DNA of 64,000 nucleotides, taken from contig NZ_FCNX02000018.1 of the NCBI RefSeq assembly GCF_001544835.2, positions 1-64,000 of the forward strand, in the 5' to 3' direction. Shown piece by piece: positions 17,151-26,273 of the stretch (its first letter is position 1; each line of letters starts with the position of its first letter). Under the pieces are notes generated by a model. It had not been told where the DNA came from. It worked only from the letters and a program-made list of their open reading frames with translations, and did not search any database. The position numbers were made by a program, and so were the translations under genes. Source of the DNA: Caballeronia fortuita. GTDB lineage: Bacteria; Pseudomonadota; Gammaproteobacteria; Burkholderiales; Burkholderiaceae.

Positions 17151-17587
17151 TGCCACCTTCTCCTTTTTCTAGGGCGTTGCGCCGGCTCGGCCGACCGGCC
17201 GGATCATCATAAACGGAAACAAACCACGGCACAGCCGCCGCTTTCGATCGGATTTGTTTTCCGTAAGGACGCAAACGGAGAATCGATTAGCGCGCGGCGA
17301 TTATTAATAGCCTGCATGGCAAATCATCGGTCATGCAATTTCCGGGCCGTTTCCACCGGGCAAACGCAATACCGATACACCATCTTCATATTGGAACGGC
17401 GCTTTCCGACAGACACGACAACGTTAAACTAGAGGCCCCGCACTCTTTCGAGACGCGCGACAGCGGCGATTACCGGCGCGCCGCGCGCAGCAGTTTCGGA
17501 GCGAGTTTCCAAATCGAGTCGCCAAAATGTCATGACATTGGTTTATATTGCAGTTCCTCGCCGCTCCATTACCGGAAGGAGTTAATC
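17151..17587. other. Divergent intergenic region of about 440 bp
   Basis: The region lies between the SDR-like gene and a 65-codon gene. It is more AT-rich than its neighbours at about 17290-17420 and carries the 14-bp perfect palindrome at 17526-17539, reported separately. Short open frames here have no ribosome-binding site and do not look like proteins. Confidence 0.4.
17526..17539. promoter_or_regulatory. 14-bp perfect palindrome upstream of a small gene
   Basis: AATGTCATGACATT is a perfect 14-bp palindrome 48 bp upstream of the GTG start at 17588. TATATT at about 17544-17549 follows it and could be a -10 element, so a protein bound here would overlap the promoter. The cognate regulator is unknown. 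Confidence 0.5.
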
Positions 17588-17785
17588 GTGAAGAATCCGC
17601 AATTGCAGGGTGCCATCGAAGGACGCGACAATCCGGCAGGCGAAACCGCCTACGAAGCGATTCCGGTACGCGCCGTCCAAAAGGAGTCCGCCGACGAACC
17701 CGGCTACTCCGATTCGCTGGACATCCCGCTCAATTACGGCATTGTGATGGACGCAGTCAGGGACGCGGTACGCGCAAACCCCTGA
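17588..17785 (+). CDS. Small hypothetical protein (65 residues)
   Basis: A short polar, acidic soluble protein (MKNPQLQGAIEGRDNPAG to MDAVRDAVRANP). The gene is well delimited: GGAAGGA ribosome-binding site at about 17574-17580, GTG start at 17588, and a strong intrinsic terminator 20 bp after the stop. It has its own candidate promoter with a palindromic operator. No signal peptide, membrane helix or known motif is present and I recognise no family. Confidence 0.7.
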   Translation: MKNPQLQGAIEGRDNPAGETAYEAIPVRAVQKESADEPGYSDSLDIPLNYGIVMDAVRDAVRANP

Positions 17786-17805
17786 GCGTCCAGGACCTCA
17801 TGCAA

Positions 17806-17832
17806 AGCGCTCCAAATGGAGCGCTTTTTTTT
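17806..17832 (+). terminator. Intrinsic terminator
   Basis: AGCGCTCC-AAAT-GGAGCGCT followed by a run of eight T residues forms a textbook rho-independent terminator just after the 65-codon gene. Confidence 0.92.
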
Positions 17833-18301
17833 CGCCATCATCGGGCAACTCATTGCCTTTCAGCAGCTTTACTAAGACGAATCAAAGACTTAGAAACTGC
17901 CGTCGTATAAAAGTCAATCGGGGCGAATCAGAAGCCGCCCCGCATTGCACTGCTTTAACGAGATGGTACACTGCCGCCTCGCTGCGGCGGGCGGGCTGGA
18001 ACCGTGCACGGGAACCGCCCCACGCTGTCCACGACTTGTCCATCACGCCCGTTCAAACGTCGGAATTGAGTCGACTGTCGCGCCCTGTTCGCCTGATCCG
18101 GCGACGAATCCCCTGTTAGTGTTTCTACTGGCGAAAAAAACTGCATTGAAGTAAGTTCAGACGTGTAATAGCGCCTGGACAAGCGCCCGGATCAATGCTC
18201 ACGGGTTCAGATATTCCCGGCGAGGACGTTAACAAGACGTCAAGAAGACGTTTTCCAGACCGATCAACACGCGCTGTGGCGAACGCCGCGCTGAACAAAA
18301 C
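17833..18301. other. Upstream region of the cellulose operon
   Basis: About 470 bp without a convincing gene lies between the terminator and bcsD. It presumably contains the promoter and leader of the cellulose operon. The only structure I can point to is the set of three GACGT repeats at 18225-18253. Confidence 0.45.
18225..18253. promoter_or_regulatory. Three helically phased GACGT repeats upstream of bcsD
   Basis: GACGT occurs at 18225, 18236 and 18248, at spacings of 11 and 12 bp, about one helical turn each; the last two are preceded by AA. The cluster ends about 48 bp before the bcsD start. It could be a regulator-binding array for the cellulose operon; this is inference from spacing alone. 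Confidence 0.35.
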
Positions 18302-18757
18302 ATGGCCGCTATTTTCGATTATCTGTTGGACAGTCAGATTTCCCGTCAATGGCGTGGCCTGCTGGCCGCCCTTGCGGACGAGTTCGAAGCGCAGATCGGG
18401 CGCAACGAACTTCGCCAGTTGATGCACCGTGTCGGCAGCCGCTTCGCCGAGGCTCGGCCGCTGCCCGCCTGCGATTCGACATCCGCGCTCGCCGACGCGC
18501 TCAACGCGCTGTGGCGCGACACCGACTGGGGCTTTGTCGAACTGTCCGACGAGCGCGACTTTCTGAGCATCGTGCATTACTGCGCGCCGCTGCCGGCTTT
18601 CGGCGAAGACGCACTCGCCTGGACGCCCGCGTTTCTCGAAGGCGCGTATCAACAGTGGCTTGCCGCGCTTGGCGCGCAGGGACTCGCGATCCGGCAGGCG
18701 AGCGAGTTCGGCGACGACGCGGCCATCGAATTCAGGCTCGCGCGCGTCGCGGCCTGA
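18302..18757 (+). CDS. bcsD: Cellulose synthase subunit BcsD
   Basis: A 151-residue soluble protein matching BcsD of type I cellulose operons: a helical N-terminus (ISRQWRGLLAALADEFEAQIG), then WGFVELSDERDFLSIVHYCAPLPAFGEDALAW and FLEGAYQQWLAALGAQGL. In Komagataeibacter, BcsD forms a periplasmic ring that guides glucan bundling into fibrils; in beta-proteobacteria it is part of a cytoskeleton-like scaffold with BcsP/BcsH-type proteins. It begins the bcs operon, 119 bp ahead of bcsP. The start at 18302 lacks a strong ribosome-binding site. Confidence 0.85.
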   Translation: MAAIFDYLLDSQISRQWRGLLAALADEFEAQIGRNELRQLMHRVGSRFAEARPLPACDSTSALADALNALWRDTDWGFVELSDERDFLSIVHYCAPLPAFGEDALAWTPAFLEGAYQQWLAALGAQGLAIRQASEFGDDAAIEFRLARVAA

Positions 18758-18876
18758 AGCGTCTTTCGCGCAGTCCGACCGCCGCCTCGATGCGGCGGCA
18801 CAGACCGCCCCGACGGGCGGCTCAAAACAGGCAGCACGGCCAGGCATCAAGCACAGCACGACGAGGAAGCGGCATC

Positions 18877-19629
18877 ATGAATACTTCGCGCGATATCGAG
18901 AAGCTCTTCGATCATTTCGGCGGCAACGCAGGCGATTATCAGGAAATAGGCCGGGAAAACGAGGCCAAGACGGCCCGCACGCGCTGGCCGCTGCTCGCGA
19001 CGCTCGACTTCGCGCAGCCGGCGATTCCGGAAATTGCGCCGCGCCGCGATGCTCAGCCGACCGCCGCGCGGGCACGTCCGGACGAAGCGCCCATCGAATC
19101 GGCCGACACGCCGACCGACAAACCGACGCCGATTCATCGCGGCCGGCCACAGCTTTTCACGCGGGCACATCGACGTACGATTCCGCCCGTCAACCCGCCA
19201 GCGGCCGAGTCGCTCAGCGCGTTGCGTTTTTCCGTGCTCGGCGAAGCGGCGTCGAATGAAACCGGAACGATTCCGGATTCGCCGCCCGCTGCCAAATCGA
19301 GCGCGCCGCCGGTTCAGGCGCCCGCGCCAGTCGAACCGGAACCCGCGCGCGCCGCTGCCACGTTCGGCTCGAACTTCCTGTCGCGCCGCGCGCCCGCTCC
19401 CGCCGCACCGGTCGCGTCCGTCACGGAGCGAACGCCCGCCGCACCGCAATCGATTCTCGGCAAGCTCTTCGAGCCGCAAACACCGGACGTGCCGAGCGCG
19501 AGCACGCGCGCCGGCTCGCTCGACGCCGTCTTCGAGCGACTGCGCCACGCCCGCGCGCCGCGCGACGAATCCACGAACACGCAAGGCAGCACCGTTCCGG
19601 CGCGCGCGAGCCGCCTCTCACGCTCATGA
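18877..19629 (+). CDS. bcsP: Cellulose biosynthesis protein BcsP
   Basis: A 250-residue Pro/Ala-rich, mostly disordered protein. The conserved N-terminus (DIEKLFDHFGGNAGDYQEIGRE, then ARTRWPLLATLDF) is the BcsP hallmark; short conserved islands at FGSNFLSRRAP, ILGKLFEPQ and LDAVFERLRHAR are likely contact points. BcsP is associated with BcsD in beta-proteobacterial type I operons and is thought to help organise synthase complexes. A GAGGAA ribosome-binding site lies at 18863-18868, and its stop overlaps the bcsQ start as ATGA. Confidence 0.85.
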   Translation: MNTSRDIEKLFDHFGGNAGDYQEIGRENEAKTARTRWPLLATLDFAQPAIPEIAPRRDAQPTAARARPDEAPIESADTPTDKPTPIHRGRPQLFTRAHRRTIPPVNPPAAESLSALRFSVLGEAASNETGTIPDSPPAAKSSAPPVQAPAPVEPEPARAAATFGSNFLSRRAPAPAAPVASVTERTPAAPQSILGKLFEPQTPDVPSASTRAGSLDAVFERLRHARAPRDESTNTQGSTVPARASRLSRS

Positions 19630-20414
19630 AAGTCATTACGGTAGTTTCCGCGAAAGGCGGTGTCGGCAAAACGACGCTCGCCGCCAATCTTGCCTCGGTG
19701 CTCGCCGCGCGCAGCCGCCGCGTGATCGTGCTCGATCTCGATCCGCAGAACGCGCTGCGCCTGCACTTCGGCATTCCGCTCGACAGCATCGACGGCATCT
19801 CGCGCGCGACCCTCGCCGGCGACGCGTGGCAAACCGTGATGTTCGACGGCGTCGACGGCGTGACGGTGCTGCCCTACGGCGCGGTGATCGAAGACGACCG
19901 CCGCCGCTTCGAGGCGCTCGTCGACGCCGATCCCGCGTGGCTCGCCCATGCGCTCGGTTCGCTCGCGCTCGACGCCAACGACATCGTGATCGTCGATACG
20001 CCGCCCGGCTCCTCCGTCTATACGCGCACCGCGCTGACCGCGGCGAATTTCGCGTTGAACGTCGTGCTGGCGGACGCCGCGTCCTACGCCGCGATTCCCG
20101 GCATGGAGCGCATGATCGACGCCTACGCCGCGCCGCGCGCCGATTTCGCGGGTCAGGGCTATGTCGTGAATCAGGTCGATCAGTCGCGTCAGTTGAGCAA
20201 GGACGTGTTGAAGGTTCTGCGCAACATGCTCGGCGTGAAGCTCTTTCCGGGCGTGATCCATCAGGACGAAGGCGTCTCCGAATCGCTTGCGTGCGACACG
20301 ACGCTCATCCATTACGATCCGCTCTCGCAAGCCGCCGCCGATCTGCGCGCGTGCGGCGACTGGCTGCTCGCCGCCGTCGATTCGATCGCCGCTTCGTCGA
20401 GGAAACTCGCATGA
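19626..20414 (+). CDS. bcsQ: Cellulose biosynthesis ATPase BcsQ (ParA/MinD-like)
   Basis: A 262-residue P-loop ATPase with the deviant Walker A motif KGGVGKTT (10-17), LDLDPQNALRLHFG and IVIVDTPPGSS. BcsQ (YhjQ) localises the cellulose synthase, often to a pole, and is needed for cellulose secretion. Both ends are coupled by ATGA overlaps, to bcsP upstream and bcsA downstream. Confidence 0.93.
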   Translation: MKVITVVSAKGGVGKTTLAANLASVLAARSRRVIVLDLDPQNALRLHFGIPLDSIDGISRATLAGDAWQTVMFDGVDGVTVLPYGAVIEDDRRRFEALVDADPAWLAHALGSLALDANDIVIVDTPPGSSVYTRTALTAANFALNVVLADAASYAAIPGMERMIDAYAAPRADFAGQGYVVNQVDQSRQLSKDVLKVLRNMLGVKLFPGVIHQDEGVSESLACDTTLIHYDPLSQAAADLRACGDWLLAAVDSIAASSRKLA

Positions 20415-22627
20415 GTTCCGCCAAGATTCCCTCGCCCGAAACCGAGGTGAGCGTCGCGACCTCGCGCCTCGAACGTTTCGTCGATGCGGGCATCTGGGGC
20501 AGCCGCCTCGTCGTGATCCTGCTCACGCTCTTCGCCGCGTTCGCGCTCTACTTCGTGGTCACGGTGCCGCTCGCGTTCGGCCAGCAACTCGCCTTCGCGA
20601 CGATCTGCTTTCTCTTCGCGCTCGGCTTTCGGCGCTTGCAAGGCCAGTACGCGACGCTCGTGATGATCATGTTGTCGATCGTCGCATCGGGCCGCTACAT
20701 GTTCTGGCGTCTCACAGAAACGACCTACTGGGAACGTCCGCTCGATGCCGCATGGGGCCTCCTGCTCGTTGCCGCCGAAGTCTACGCGACACTCGTGCTC
20801 ATGCTCGGCTACTTCCAGACCGCGTGGCCGCTGAAGCGAAAGCCCTTGCCGCTGCCGGTCGATCGCAGCCAGTGGCCGACCGTCGACGTCTTCATTCCGA
20901 CCTACAACGAGCCGCTTTCCGTCGTAAAGCCGACGATCTACGCGGCGCTCGCGCTCGACTATCCCGCCGACAAGCTTCAAATTCACGTCCTCGACGATGG
21001 CCGCCGTCCCGAGTTCAAGGCGTTCTGCGAGGAAGTCGGCGTCAACTGGACGATCCGCACGCACAACCGGCACGCGAAGGCGGGCAACATCAACGAGGCG
21101 CTGAAGATCACAAAGGGCGAATTCCTCGCGATCTTCGACTGCGATCACATCCCGACGCGCTCCTTTCTGCAAATCTGCCTCGGCTGGTTCCTGCGCGACA
21201 AGCTGCTGTCGATGCTGCAGACGCCGCACCACTTCTTCTCGCCCGATCCGTTCGAGCGCAATCTCGGCACGTTCCGCAAGGTGCCGAACGAAGGCGAACT
21301 GTTCTACGGTCTCGTGCAGGACGGCAACGATCTCTGGAACGCGACCTTTTTCTGCGGTTCGTGCGCCGTGCTGCGCCGCTCGATGGTCGAAGAGATCGGC
21401 GGCATCGCGGTCGAGACCGTCACCGAAGATGCGCATACCGCGCTCAAGCTGCATCGGCTCGGCTATACGACCGCGTATCTCGCGATTCCGCAGGCAGCGG
21501 GTCTTGCCACCGAAAGTCTTTCGGGGCACATCGGGCAGCGCATCCGCTGGGCGCGCGGCATGACGCAGATTTTCCGCATCGACAATCCGCTCACCGGGCG
21601 CGGCCTGAAGATCGGCCAGCGGCTGTGCTATCTCAACGGCATGCTGCACTTCTTCTACGGCGTGCCGCGTCTCGTCTTTCTCACCGCGCCGCTGTCGTAT
21701 CTGTTCTTCGGCGCGCACGTCATCGAAGCGGCGGCGAGCACCATCGCGGTTTTCGCGCTGCCGCACATGATGCACGCGAGTATCACCAATTCGCGGATGC
21801 AGCGCAGCTTCCGCCACTCGTTCTGGGCCGAAGTGTATGAATCGGTGCTGGCCTCGTACATCACCGCGCCGACGCTGCTCGCCGTCATCAATCCGAAGCT
21901 CGGCAAGTTCAACGTGACGGCCAAGGGCGGCCAGATCGCGAAGGACTATTTCGACTGGTACATCTCGCGGCCGTATCTGTTTCTGCTGCTTCTGAATCTG
22001 CTCGGCTTCGTTGCGGGCATCGTGCATATCGTCATCAACTGGCATGTGCGCAGCGAAGTGAACACGACCATCCTCAATCTCTGCTGGACGGTCTACAACA
22101 TGCTGATTCTGGGCGCATCGGTAGCGGCGGCGAGCGAGCGCAAGCAGGTGCGCGCGACGCATCGGGTCACGATGAAGATGCCCGTCATGCTCAAGTTCTC
22201 GACGGGCCGCACGCTCGCGTGCGAGACCATCGACTATTCGGAAGGCGGCGTCGGCGTCGCGCTGCCGAGCAAGATCGAAGTGCCGATGCACGAGCGCGTC
22301 ACCGTCTCGCTCTTTCGCGGCGACGAGGAATACGCGTTCCCGGCGACGGTCGGCTATACCGAGCCGGGGCGCGTCGGCCTGCGCTTTTCGCAGCTCTCGC
22401 GGGAGCAGGAATACGACTTCGTCAAGACCACGTTCGCGCGCGCGGATGCCTGGACCGGCTGGTCCGAAGGACGCCGCCCGGACACGCCGTTGCGCGGGCT
22501 GTCGCACGTGCTGCTCGTCGGAACGCGCGGCATCGCCGGATTATTCGATCATTTGTACAGCGACCTTCGTACCTGGATGAACAAGCGCCCGGTCGACGTG
22601 AAAAAGCTGAAAACCAAAGACCAATAA
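20411..22627 (+). CDS. bcsA: Cellulose synthase catalytic subunit BcsA
   Basis: A 738-residue inner-membrane GT2 glycosyltransferase that polymerises UDP-glucose into beta-1,4-glucan and extrudes it. Motifs in order: FIPTYNEP, DDG (195-197), DCDH (243-246), FFCGS (313-317), TED (338-340) and QRIRW (376-380). A C-terminal PilZ domain has RKQVR (577-581) and DYSEGG (608-613), so it is activated by c-di-GMP. Hydrophobic helices flank the catalytic domain. All catalytic residues are present. No diguanylate cyclase gene is nearby. Confidence 0.97.
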   Translation: MSSAKIPSPETEVSVATSRLERFVDAGIWGSRLVVILLTLFAAFALYFVVTVPLAFGQQLAFATICFLFALGFRRLQGQYATLVMIMLSIVASGRYMFWRLTETTYWERPLDAAWGLLLVAAEVYATLVLMLGYFQTAWPLKRKPLPLPVDRSQWPTVDVFIPTYNEPLSVVKPTIYAALALDYPADKLQIHVLDDGRRPEFKAFCEEVGVNWTIRTHNRHAKAGNINEALKITKGEFLAIFDCDHIPTRSFLQICLGWFLRDKLLSMLQTPHHFFSPDPFERNLGTFRKVPNEGELFYGLVQDGNDLWNATFFCGSCAVLRRSMVEEIGGIAVETVTEDAHTALKLHRLGYTTAYLAIPQAAGLATESLSGHIGQRIRWARGMTQIFRIDNPLTGRGLKIGQRLCYLNGMLHFFYGVPRLVFLTAPLSYLFFGAHVIEAAASTIAVFALPHMMHASITNSRMQRSFRHSFWAEVYESVLASYITAPTLLAVINPKLGKFNVTAKGGQIAKDYFDWYISRPYLFLLLLNLLGFVAGIVHIVINWHVRSEVNTTILNLCWTVYNMLILGASVAAASERKQVRATHRVTMKMPVMLKFSTGRTLACETIDYSEGGVGVALPSKIEVPMHERVTVSLFRGDEEYAFPATVGYTEPGRVGLRFSQLSREQEYDFVKTTFARADAWTGWSEGRRPDTPLRGLSHVLLVGTRGIAGLFDHLYSDLRTWMNKRPVDVKKLKTKDQ

Positions 22628-22630
22628 AAA

Positions 22631-25120
22631 ATGGGCACGGGTATGTCGATGTTGCGCGTTGAAAAACAAACGGGCGAGCGCGCGCCACGTTTTCACGAAA
22701 GACCGCTGGGCCGCGCGCTGGCCGCTTTCATGGCGTTGCAGACCGCGTTCGCCGCACCGTTCGCGTCCATTGCGGCCGCGGCCGAAAGTACGGCCGCAAG
22801 CGGCGGCGCGCAGCAGGCGACCGGCGCCGGCGCCGTGCCCGCGCCGAGTCCCGCCGTCGTCTACAACCCGGCGGCGATCCAGCAGCCGGCGCTCGCGATG
22901 CCCGTTCCCGCTTTCTCCGGCAAGCCCGAGAAGCCGCTCACGTCACGCATTCCGACGACCGCCGATCCCGGCACGCTCGTGCCCGGCGGCCGTCGCCAGA
23001 CGCTGACCTTCGCCGATTACGGCGCGCTCGATCCGCTGCAATTGCGCGGCACGGACGGCCAGAACGGCATCGCGTTCTCGGTGCGCGGCGACGAAGTCGT
23101 GACCGGCGCGGTCCTGCATCTGATCTATAGTTATTCGCCGTCGCTGTTGCCGTCGATATCGCAATTGAAGGTGCTCATCAACGGCGAAGTGGCCGCGACG
23201 CTGCCCGTGCCGAAGGAACAGGCCGGCACGCTGGTCGCGCGCGACGTGGCGATCGATCCGCGCTTCATCACCGAGTTCAACCACCTCAACGTGCAGTTGA
23301 TCGGGCATTACACGCAGCAGTGCGAAGACCCGTCGAACTCGACGTTATGGGCGACCGTCAGCAACGCGAGCTCGCTCGATCTCACGTATGCGTCGATCGC
23401 GAACAAGCCCGACCTCGCCGCGCTGCCCAATCCGTTCTTCGATCGCCGCGACGTGCGCCGTCTCGAACTGCCCTTTGTGTTCGCCGGCAAGCCGGGGCTG
23501 CCCGCGCTCGAAGCGGCGGGCATGGTGGCGTCGTACTTCGGCTCGCTCGCGGGCTATCGCGGCGCGATCTTTCCGGCGCAGACCGACAACGTGCCGCTCT
23601 CCGGCAACGCGGTCGTGTTCGCCGTCGGCGACGCGAAGGTTGCGGGCGTCGACATTCCGCCCGTTTCCGGCCCGACTATCGCGCTCGTCGAACGCGACGC
23701 CAACGCGCGCGGACGCCTTCTGCTCGTGCTCGGCCGCGACGAAAACGAGCTGAAGATCGCCGCGAAGGCGCTGGGTGTCGGCCAGAACACGCTCTCCGGC
23801 ACGAGCGCGACGATCACGCAGTTCAACGACCTGCAGCCGCGCCGCCCGTACGATGCGCCGAACTGGCTGCCGACCGATCGCCCCGTGCGCTTCGGCGAAC
23901 TGGCGGAAGCGCGCGACCTGACCGCGCACGGCTACGATGCCGACGCCGTGCGCGTGAATCTGCGCGTGCCGCCCGACCTCTTCATGTGGCAGACGAAGGG
24001 CGTGCCGGTCGATCTCGGCTATCGCTACACGGTGCGTCCCGCGCCGGATCGCTCGTCGCTCAACATCAGCGTGAACAACGGTTTCGTGCAGTCGCTGCGC
24101 ATTCCGGCGGTGTCCACGTCGACGTTCGATCTCGGTACGTACTTCAGCCGCGTGCTGCCGGACAAGACCGTCGCCGCGCGCCGCGAGATCTTTCTTCCGC
24201 CGCTGCTCATCACGCCGCGCGCGCAACTGCGCCTGCACTTCTACTACGACATTCCGAAGACCGGCGAGTGCCAAGGCCGCGTGCTGGATAACGTCGTCGG
24301 CGCGGTCGATCCGAATTCGACCATCGATCTGTCCGGCTTTCCGCACTACATGGCGCTGCCCGATCTGGCCGCGTTCGCCAACGGCGGCTTCCCGTTCACG
24401 CGCATGGCCGATCTGTCGCAGACGGCGATCGTGCTGCCGAACGAGCCGAACTCGGCGGACTACAGCCTGTACCTGCTCGAAATGGGCCGCATGGGCGCAT
24501 CGACGGGCTATCCGGTGACGGGCGTGACGGTGACGAGCGCGAACGATGTCGACCGCTTCGCCGACAAGGACTTGCTGATTCTCGGTTCGCCGGGCCGCCA
24601 GCCGCTCTTGCAGCGTTGGGCGAAGAACATGCCGTTTTCCGGCGACGGCGACGCGCGCACCTTCCAGCTTTCCGATGTCGCGTTCAAGCTCGTCGACTGG
24701 TGGCACGGCGAGCAAGGCCCGGAACGCTCGCCCGCGCGCGCGGACCTGTCGCTCGTCAGTTCCAACGGCGATGCGCTTCTGACCGGCTTCGAATCGCCGT
24801 TGAAGAGCGGGCGCAGCGCGGTGGCGCTCATCAGCGCGGCCGGCCAGTCCGACGCCGATCTGTCCGCCGCCCTGCTCGACAACGATTTGCTGCCGTCGAT
24901 TCAAGGCGCGATGGCCGTGATCCACGGCCGCACGGTGACGGTCACATCCAACGGCGAGGCGTACTACGTCGGCCATCTGTCGCCGATGCATTACATGCGC
25001 TGGGCGCTCTCGTCGCATCCGCTTCTGCTGGTGTTCGCGGGCGTGCTCGCCGCGCTCATCATCGCCGCCTTGTTCTACCGTACGCTGCGCTCGATCGCCG
25101 CGCGGCGCCTGAGGGATTGA
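22631..25120 (+). CDS. bcsB: Cellulose synthase periplasmic subunit BcsB
   Basis: An 829-residue periplasmic protein anchored by a C-terminal helix (HPLLLVFAGVLAALIIAALFY). It pairs with BcsA and guides the glucan through the periplasm. The N-terminus has a hydrophobic signal segment (about residues 28-50) followed by a Pro/Ala-rich stretch. Carbohydrate-binding and flavodoxin-like domains alternate through the body. The start could be Met1 (22631) or Met5 (22643). It begins 3 bp after bcsA. Confidence 0.95.
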   Translation: MGTGMSMLRVEKQTGERAPRFHERPLGRALAAFMALQTAFAAPFASIAAAAESTAASGGAQQATGAGAVPAPSPAVVYNPAAIQQPALAMPVPAFSGKPEKPLTSRIPTTADPGTLVPGGRRQTLTFADYGALDPLQLRGTDGQNGIAFSVRGDEVVTGAVLHLIYSYSPSLLPSISQLKVLINGEVAATLPVPKEQAGTLVARDVAIDPRFITEFNHLNVQLIGHYTQQCEDPSNSTLWATVSNASSLDLTYASIANKPDLAALPNPFFDRRDVRRLELPFVFAGKPGLPALEAAGMVASYFGSLAGYRGAIFPAQTDNVPLSGNAVVFAVGDAKVAGVDIPPVSGPTIALVERDANARGRLLLVLGRDENELKIAAKALGVGQNTLSGTSATITQFNDLQPRRPYDAPNWLPTDRPVRFGELAEARDLTAHGYDADAVRVNLRVPPDLFMWQTKGVPVDLGYRYTVRPAPDRSSLNISVNNGFVQSLRIPAVSTSTFDLGTYFSRVLPDKTVAARREIFLPPLLITPRAQLRLHFYYDIPKTGECQGRVLDNVVGAVDPNSTIDLSGFPHYMALPDLAAFANGGFPFTRMADLSQTAIVLPNEPNSADYSLYLLEMGRMGASTGYPVTGVTVTSANDVDRFADKDLLILGSPGRQPLLQRWAKNMPFSGDGDARTFQLSDVAFKLVDWWHGEQGPERSPARADLSLVSSNGDALLTGFESPLKSGRSAVALISAAGQSDADLSAALLDNDLLPSIQGAMAVIHGRTVTVTSNGEAYYVGHLSPMHYMRWALSSHPLLLVFAGVLAALIIAALFYRTLRSIAARRLRD

Positions 25121-25121
25121 T

Positions 25122-26273
25122 ATGCGGCTATCGACCGCCAAGATTTTCGCCGGTGCAATGATCGCCGCGTCCGCGACGAGCGCGGATGCAGCGCAGCAAT
25201 GCGACTGGCCCGCTTACCGCCTGTTCGTCGAGCGCATCGTGCAGGCCGATGGCCGCGTGATCGACCGCTCGACCGAAGCGCAGCAGACGACTTCCGAAGG
25301 CCAGTCCTACGCGATGTTCTTCGCGCTCGTCGCCAACGACCGCGCGACTTTCGACCGCGTGCTCAACTGGACGCGCACCAATCTGTCGGCCGGCCAGTTC
25401 GATTCGACCAACCTGCGCCTGCCCGCGTGGCAATGGGGCAGGAAGCCGGACGGCTCGTTCGGCGTGATGGACCCGAACTCGGCGTCGGACTCGGATTTGT
25501 GGATCGCATACGACCTGTTCCAGGCCGGCCGTCTGTGGAAAGAGCCGATGTACACGAAGCTCGCCTACGCGCTCGCCACGCAGATCACGAAGCAGGAAAT
25601 CGTCGATCTTCCGGGTCTCGGTCCGATGCTGCTGCCCGGTCCGCAGGGCTTTCGCATCGGCGACGTGACGCGGCTGAATCCGAGCTATCTGCCGCTGCCC
25701 GTTCTGCGCGGCCTCGCGCACGACATGCCCGACGGCCCGTGGACGAAGCTCGCGCAAAGCGCCGCGAGAACGATCAAGGTGACGTCGCCGCGCGGCTATG
25801 CGCCGGATTGGGCGGCTTACCAGGCAAACCAGAACGGCCAGTTCGTCGTCGATCCGAAGAATGGCGATATCGGCAGTTACGACGCGATCCGCGTGTATCT
25901 ATGGGCCGGCATGGCGTCGATGAGCGACCCGCTCGCGCGTCCGTGGCTCGATGCGCTCGGCGGCATGCGCCAGAGCGTCGCGCAGACGGGTTTTCCGCCC
26001 GAGAAGGTCAACGTGACGACGGGCGCGGCGACGGGCGAAGGGCCGCTCGCTTACTGGGGCGCGCTCGCGCCGTACTTCAAGGCGCTCAACGACGAACGCG
26101 GCCTCGGCCTCGCGCGCACGCATCTCGAAGCGCTGGCGGCACAGCCGGGCGCGGGACGCGAGCCGGTCTACTACGATCGAGTGCTCGGGCTCTTTGGCGG
26201 CGGTTTCATCGACGGTCGATATCGCTTCGACGAAAACGGCCGCCTCGTGCCGAACTGGAGAAGCGCATGCTGA
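25122..26273 (+). CDS. bcsZ: Periplasmic endo-1,4-beta-glucanase BcsZ (GH8)
   Basis: A 383-residue secreted glycoside hydrolase family 8 enzyme with a signal peptide cleaved near ADA|AQQC (residue 24). The proposed catalytic acid is Glu59 in TSEGQSYAMFFAL, and Asp254 in SYDAIRVYLW matches the catalytic base position of E. coli BcsZ; DSDLWIAYDL is also conserved. It trims or proofreads nascent glucan in the periplasm. It begins 1 bp after bcsB, and its end overlaps bcsC by 7 bp. Confidence 0.95.
   Translation: MRLSTAKIFAGAMIAASATSADAAQQCDWPAYRLFVERIVQADGRVIDRSTEAQQTTSEGQSYAMFFALVANDRATFDRVLNWTRTNLSAGQFDSTNLRLPAWQWGRKPDGSFGVMDPNSASDSDLWIAYDLFQAGRLWKEPMYTKLAYALATQITKQEIVDLPGLGPMLLPGPQGFRIGDVTRLNPSYLPLPVLRGLAHDMPDGPWTKLAQSAARTIKVTSPRGYAPDWAAYQANQNGQFVVDPKNGDIGSYDAIRVYLWAGMASMSDPLARPWLDALGGMRQSVAQTGFPPEKVNVTTGAATGEGPLAYWGALAPYFKALNDERGLGLARTHLEALAAQPGAGREPVYYDRVLGLFGGGFIDGRYRFDENGRLVPNWRSAC

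Noticed and set aside
19034..20410. An N-terminal extension of BcsA that would give a 1197-residue fusion.
   Set aside because: The upstream part overlaps bcsP and bcsQ in another frame, and bcsA has a normal ATGA-coupled start at 20411.
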